From contig NZ_JAUQWH010000064.1 of NCBI RefSeq assembly GCF_030757795.1, forward strand, positions 1 through 44,710: DNA of 44,710 nucleotides. The letters are read 5' to 3'. Both the position numbers and the translations under genes were made by a program. The notes beneath the pieces are model-generated. The model was not told the origin of the DNA and made no database searches. It saw only the letters and a list, made by a program, of their open reading frames with translations. Positions 40,821 through 44,710 of the stretch are shown here, one piece after another (within the stretch, counting starts at the first letter, position 1; every line of letters begins with the position of its first letter). This DNA comes from Actinoplanes oryzae (GTDB lineage Bacteria > Actinomycetota > Actinomycetes > Mycobacteriales > Micromonosporaceae).

Positions 40821-43800
40821 TCACTTGATCGGGATCAGCTGGGCCTCGTCCGTGCTGCGGTTGTCCCGCGTGACGACCATCCAGCCCCGGGCGGGGCTCT
40901 TGGCCAGCTCGGCCTTGTTCACCGTCACCGCCGAGGTGACCCGGCGCCCCGGGGCGACCGTGACCGTCGCCCCGGTGCTGACGGCCGGCGCGAAGGCGTT
41001 GAAGGACGCCGTCCCGGCGCTCTCGTCGGTCTCGCCGTCGATGATGCCGTAGGTCGCGGCGTGGTAGGTGAACCGCGGGCTCGTGCCCGACAGGCACGGC
41101 GAGCCCGGCTGGCACAGCTGCGAGACGAGCACCGGCAGGGTGACGGTGCTCCCGTCGTACGGGGCGTCGGCGTAGAACTCCAGCGACACCTCGTCGGTGC
41201 GCAGGTCGACCACGGCCGTCACCAGCCGGCCGTTGATGTCGCCGGTGGTCAGCAGGCCGTAGTCGATGCCGACGACGTCGTAGTCGTCGACCTTGTCGCC
41301 GTCGACGTCGACGTAGACGTCCCACTCGGTGCGCGCCGCGTTGCCGAAGCGCTGGTGCGTGTTGAGGGCGAAGGCGAGCGTGTCGTCCGGCAGGCTCTGC
41401 ACCCCCACGGCGCGCAGGTCGGCGGCGGCACCGGCGTCCTTGCCGTCGCTGAGGCCCCACGCGAACCAGTCGGCCGTCCCGGCGATGGCGCCCTTGGCAT
41501 TGGTCAGGGTGGCCGTGGTGCCGCGCTTGTCCAGCGAGGTGCTCACCTTGGCGACGGACTGCGGCACCAGATAGTACGGAACCCGCAACGCCACACCCTT
41601 GTTGCTGCCCGCCACCGGAGTCAGCTTGATCAGGCCCGCCGCGTCGTGGAAGGCGCTCGCGTCCCCGGCCGTCGCCGCCGGCACCACGAGGGTGACGTCG
41701 ACCGCGACCGTCTTCTTCGCCGGAACGGTGATCTTCTTGGCCGACAGCTTGACGCTGTGCGGGCTGCCGGCCGGCTTCTCGACGCCGACGGTGAAGGTGG
41801 CGGCCTTGCTGCCGAGGTTCTTCACCTTGACGGTCTTGCGCTTGCTGTAGTCCTTCTCCAGCTCGGTGAAGCCGTAGTTCAGCGTCGCGGTCCCGCTGTC
41901 GCCGAGCGCGACGACCTGGGTGTCGACCGCGCCGGGCGCCTGGATGAGGCCGGCGCCGTTGACCCGGGTGGTGTAGCCGGTGACCTTGGCCGGGTCGGAG
42001 GTGTTGACCATGGCGGCCTTCAGGTACGCCACCTCGGACCAGCCCTGGTGGGCCTGCTTGACGAGCGCGGCCTGCCCGGCGGTCATCGGCGCGGCCATCG
42101 AGGTGCCGGACATGGCGACCGGGGCGGTGCCCGTGCCGACGGCGGCGGAGAAGATGCTGACGCCCGGGGCGGTGACGTCCGGCTTGAGCCAGCTGTCGCC
42201 GGTGCGCGGGCCGCCCGAGGAGAAGCTGGCCGTACCCAGGTAGTTGGGGTTGGTCAGGGTCTTGTTCGTCAGCGTGACCGTCGAGCCGTCCGCCGCCAGC
42301 CAGGTCGCCGCCGCGGTGTTCGGGGTGCCCAGGAACGGGATCGTGACGTTCGCGGGCGCGCCGGTGTCGGGGTTGCTGGTGATCGGGCCCTCGTAGGGCG
42401 GGTAGTTGGCGTCGGTGTTGACCTGCAGCACCGCGGCGGCGCCGGCCTCCTGGCCGTAGATCGCCTTGGCGACCCGGCCGCAGGTGCCGCGGGCGACGAC
42501 GGCGAGCTTGCCCTGCACGCCGGCCGCCTGGAACTCGGCGGTGCTGCAGCCCAGGGCGATGCCCCCGGCGCCGTTGCCGACCACCTTGATCGGCAGCGTC
42601 GTACCGTCGCTGAAGGTCGCGCCGTTGGCGTTGATGGCGTCGAGCGTGGCACCCGTGCCCAGCGCGAGCGACGCGCCCGGGAAGGCGGCCGTCGGGTCGC
42701 TGGCGGCGACGCTGATCGTGCTGGTCGCGGTGGAGGGACTGCCCACCAGGTACGGGGCCGGCCCCGAGTTGCCCGCCGAGGCGACCACGATCGTGCCGTC
42801 CTTCGACGCGTTGTCGGCGGCCACCGACTCGGGCGCGTCCTTGGTGCCGAACGGCGAGCCCAGCGACATGTTGATGACGTCCATGTCGTGCTCGACGGCC
42901 CAGTCGATGGCGTCGACGGTCATGTCCGTCGAGCCCTCGCAGCCGAAGACGCGCACCGCGTACAGGTCGGCCTTCGGCGCCACGCCGGGGCCGACGAGCC
43001 ACTTGGTGCCGCCGATGGTCTTGGTGTCGTACGCCCCGGTGTAGGTCTTGCCCTCGGCGGTGACGCCGTAGCCGGCCGTGGTGCCGGCGACGTGCGTGCC
43101 GTGGCCGCCGCAGTCCAGCGGGTTGACGTCCGGGTGCGGCACGGGCTGGTAGTCCGCGCTGGACGGATCGGCGTTGTAGCTGTCGCCGACCAGGTCGATG
43201 CCGCCCTTGACCTTGAGCGCCTTCGGGCCGAACAGCTTCGGGTCGGCCGCCGTGGTCTCCGCGGCGTGCGCCTTCTCGTACGCCGCCGTGGTGCCCGGCC
43301 CGCCGAAGTCCGCGTGCGTGTAGTCGATGCCGGTGTCGATGACGGCGACCTTGACACCCTCGCCGTGCAGCTTGTCCGAGCCGCCCCACACCGCGGGGGC
43401 ACCGATGAGCGGCACGCCGTTGGTGTTGTCGGGCTCGATCGCGCGGACCGGGTGCACCGCGACGACGGCGGGCTGCGCGGCGAGCGTGTCCACCTGGCTG
43501 CGCTTGATCCGCACCTTGATGCCGTTGTAGGCATGCTGATAGGAGCCGAGCACCGTGCCGCCGAGCTGCCGGGCCCGCTGCTCGACCGGCGCCTGCGCCC
43601 GGTCCAGGGTCGCGGCGGCCTGCTTCTTCTGGGTGCTGGTCAGCGGGGTCGCCGCGGCGACGTCGGCCACCGCGACCGGGTCGCCGCCGAGCTCCAGCAT
43701 CACGGTCACGGGCTCGTCCGCCATGCTGGGCGGCAGGGTGGTGGCCTGGGACCCGGCCGGGACCGGCGTGAAGCCGTGGCCCGCGCCCGCCGGGGCGGCC

Positions 43801-43913
43801 GCGGCCGCGGAGGGGACGGCGACCGCGCCCAGCGCGGTCAGCAGGATGCCGATGCCGGCTGCCCGGGTCAGCCGTGTGCGGCTGCCCCCGGTCCGGCCCA
43901 TGGTGTCGCCCAC
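40821..43913 (-). CDS. Large secreted S8 family serine peptidase (subtilisin-like)
   Basis: 1030 aa from the GTG at 43913, which has AAGGAGG eight bases upstream. Signal peptide: TRAAGIGILLTALGAVAVPS, cleaved near AAAAAPAG. An I9-like pro-domain follows (about 60-155). The catalytic triad is Asp193 (VIDTGIDYTH), His271 (GGHGTHVAG) and Ser605 (GTSMAAPM), with oxyanion-side ASAGNSGP. A protease-associated (PA) domain is inserted between His and Ser (LAVVARGTCG, AAAVLQVNTDANYPP). After the catalytic domain come Fn3-like beta domains (KTVKVKNLGSKAATFTVGVE) and a C-terminal beta-rich region. Typical secreted protein-degrading enzyme of actinomycetes, maturing by self-cleavage. Confidence 0.95.
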   Translation of the reverse strand: MGDTMGRTGGSRTRLTRAAGIGILLTALGAVAVPSAAAAAPAGAGHGFTPVPAGSQATTLPPSMADEPVTVMLELGGDPVAVADVAAATPLTSTQKKQAAATLDRAQAPVEQRARQLGGTVLGSYQHAYNGIKVRIKRSQVDTLAAQPAVVAVHPVRAIEPDNTNGVPLIGAPAVWGGSDKLHGEGVKVAVIDTGIDYTHADFGGPGTTAAYEKAHAAETTAADPKLFGPKALKVKGGIDLVGDSYNADPSSADYQPVPHPDVNPLDCGGHGTHVAGTTAGYGVTAEGKTYTGAYDTKTIGGTKWLVGPGVAPKADLYAVRVFGCEGSTDMTVDAIDWAVEHDMDVINMSLGSPFGTKDAPESVAADNASKDGTIVVASAGNSGPAPYLVGSPSTATSTISVAASDPTAAFPGASLALGTGATLDAINANGATFSDGTTLPIKVVGNGAGGIALGCSTAEFQAAGVQGKLAVVARGTCGRVAKAIYGQEAGAAAVLQVNTDANYPPYEGPITSNPDTGAPANVTIPFLGTPNTAAATWLAADGSTVTLTNKTLTNPNYLGTASFSSGGPRTGDSWLKPDVTAPGVSIFSAAVGTGTAPVAMSGTSMAAPMTAGQAALVKQAHQGWSEVAYLKAAMVNTSDPAKVTGYTTRVNGAGLIQAPGAVDTQVVALGDSGTATLNYGFTELEKDYSKRKTVKVKNLGSKAATFTVGVEKPAGSPHSVKLSAKKITVPAKKTVAVDVTLVVPAATAGDASAFHDAAGLIKLTPVAGSNKGVALRVPYYLVPQSVAKVSTSLDKRGTTATLTNAKGAIAGTADWFAWGLSDGKDAGAAADLRAVGVQSLPDDTLAFALNTHQRFGNAARTEWDVYVDVDGDKVDDYDVVGIDYGLLTTGDINGRLVTAVVDLRTDEVSLEFYADAPYDGSTVTLPVLVSQLCQPGSPCLSGTSPRFTYHAATYGIIDGETDESAGTASFNAFAPAVSTGATVTVAPGRRVTSAVTVNKAELAKSPARGWMVVTRDNRSTDEAQLIPIK

Positions 43914-44072
43914 GAGGGCTGCCTCCTTGTTGTCACAGTGCCGCGAACCCGCGCCGGGCCGCCACTGTGGAGGCGGCGCGCACCCATCGTCGGCGGCCGA
44001 TCAAGAAGGGATCTTGCAGCCTCCATGTTTCCGGCACCATCCCCTACGGGCATCAATCTCCGCTCCTGAACA

Positions 44073-44108
44073 CATGCATTTATGTGCATGACCTGCGAAG
44101 GCTAAGAT
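44073..44108 (+). promoter_or_regulatory. Dyad and -10 box before the EamA transporter
   Basis: CATGCA, six bases, TGCATG (44073-44090) is a perfect inverted repeat in unusually AT-rich sequence. TAAGAT (44103-44108) is a good -10 box seven bases before the GTG at 44116, so the transcript is probably leaderless. The dyad would cover the -35 region and could be an operator. Confidence 0.5.
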
Positions 44109-44115
44109 CATCGGC

Positions 44116-44710
44116 GTGAGAGCGCGGCTGGCCGCCGAGTCGGCCGCCCAGGTGCTGCTGCTGGCCGCCACCTGGCTGGTCGTCGACACCGCGCTGCGCG
44201 GGGCGAGCAGCGGGCTGGTGTCCGCCGGGCGCACGGCGTTCACCGTGCTGGGACTGCTCGTGCTGACGCGCCTTTCCCGCCCGGGGACGGCCGGCGCCGG
44301 CTACCGGTGGTGGCAGATCGCGCTGCTCGCGGGGACGGGCGTCACGGCGTACACGATGCTGTCGACAGTGGCCATCGCCCAGGCCGGACCGGCGCTGCCC
44401 AGCCTGGTGCTCGCGCTCGCCCCGGCCGTGGTCCTGGCCGCCGAAAGCGCGCTGGGCCGCACCCGCCCGCCACCCGCCACCGTCGCCGGCACCGCCGTGG
44501 CGATCACCGGCGCCGTCCTGTACGTCCTCCCCCGTCTCGCCGGCTCCCTCGGCGCCGGCGTGGCCCTCGGCACGGTGTGCGCGGTCGCCGCGATGCTCTC
44601 CATGGCCTGCTACGGGATCGCGTTCGCCCGCGTGAACCGGGGCTACCACGGGCCGGCGGCGCCCCGGATCCTGCCCGTCTTCGCCTGCGGCACGGTGCCG
44701 CTCGCGCTCT
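44116..44710 (+). CDS. EamA/DMT-family transporter, 3' truncated by the window edge
   Basis: The frame is open from the GTG at 44116 to the last base (198 codons visible). It reads VRARLAAESAAQVLLLAATW, then VSAGRTAFTVLGLLVL, WWQIALLAGTGVTAYTML, ALPSLVLALAPAVVLAAESA and VAGTAVAITGAVLYVLP: at least five membrane spans and the ALP-x-x-x-LAL-P-x-V turn of EamA (drug/metabolite transporter) domains. Full proteins are about 300 aa with ten spans, so roughly two thirds is present. Substrate unknown. It is divergent from the S8 protease. Confidence 0.85.
   Translation, partial: MRARLAAESAAQVLLLAATWLVVDTALRGASSGLVSAGRTAFTVLGLLVLTRLSRPGTAGAGYRWWQIALLAGTGVTAYTMLSTVAIAQAGPALPSLVLALAPAVVLAAESALGRTRPPPATVAGTAVAITGAVLYVLPRLAGSLGAGVALGTVCAVAAMLSMACYGIAFARVNRGYHGPAAPRILPVFACGTVPLAL

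Noticed and set aside
41061..44069. 1002-codon plus-strand open frame
   Set aside because: Antisense shadow of the S8 protease, whose triad and signal peptide are intact on the minus strand.

Overview
The window is very GC-rich DNA with GTG starts, 4-base start/stop overlaps, SigE-type ECF factors, Tat/Sec-exported carbohydrate enzymes, DUF4396 and DUF6193 proteins and several apparently leaderless promoters. This fits a filamentous actinomycete, most likely Micromonosporaceae close to Actinoplanes. That placement is inferred from gene style; no rRNA or other phylogenetic marker is present. No tRNA, rRNA, CRISPR array, insertion sequence or phage gene was recognised.

Layout. 1-5003: a giant NACHT ATPase with a long HEAT-repeat array (bacterial NLR-like conflict protein), cut off by the left edge. 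5004-5892: decayed material: a duplicated tail of the neighbouring DNA ligase and a frameshifted DUF308-like membrane protein. 5893-10848 (minus): LigD-type ATP-dependent DNA ligase, GAF histidine kinase, thymidine kinase, ECF sigma factor with a coupled membrane protein, and a YiaA/B-like protein. 10970-14958: nitronate monooxygenase, DUF6193 protein, a modular protein of unknown function and a small soluble protein. 14964-17328 (minus): chemoreceptor, small protein, and a DUF4396 membrane protein whose promoter holds a CsoR-like operator. 17413-24129: VOC remnant, a 3-hydroxyisobutyrate-dehydrogenase-like enzyme and a 1907-aa LPxTG surface protein with 13 tandem domains. 24397-27236: Asp23 protein, then a DHA2 exporter divergent from its probable TetR regulator with two operators.

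27530-33715 is a plant-cell-wall degradation region. GH95 and GH12 enzymes form a translationally coupled pair. A PL1 pectate lyase 2 kb further on shares a LacI-type operator with them. Between them sits a minus-strand PP2C phosphatase/STAS pair. 33789-36732: a duplicated zinc-metallopeptidase lipoprotein and a tannase-like hydrolase that lacks its nucleophilic serine. 36908-40787: GlxA-type regulator, GAPDH, and an NAD(P)-binding reductase divergent from a TetR regulator with two operators. 40821-44710: a large secreted S8 protease and the start of an EamA transporter cut by the right edge.

The least ordinary items are the NACHT-HEAT protein, the shared GH95/GH12/PL1 operator set, the CsoR-type operator inside the DUF4396 promoter, the serine-less tannase homologue and the modular protein at 13134-14615.
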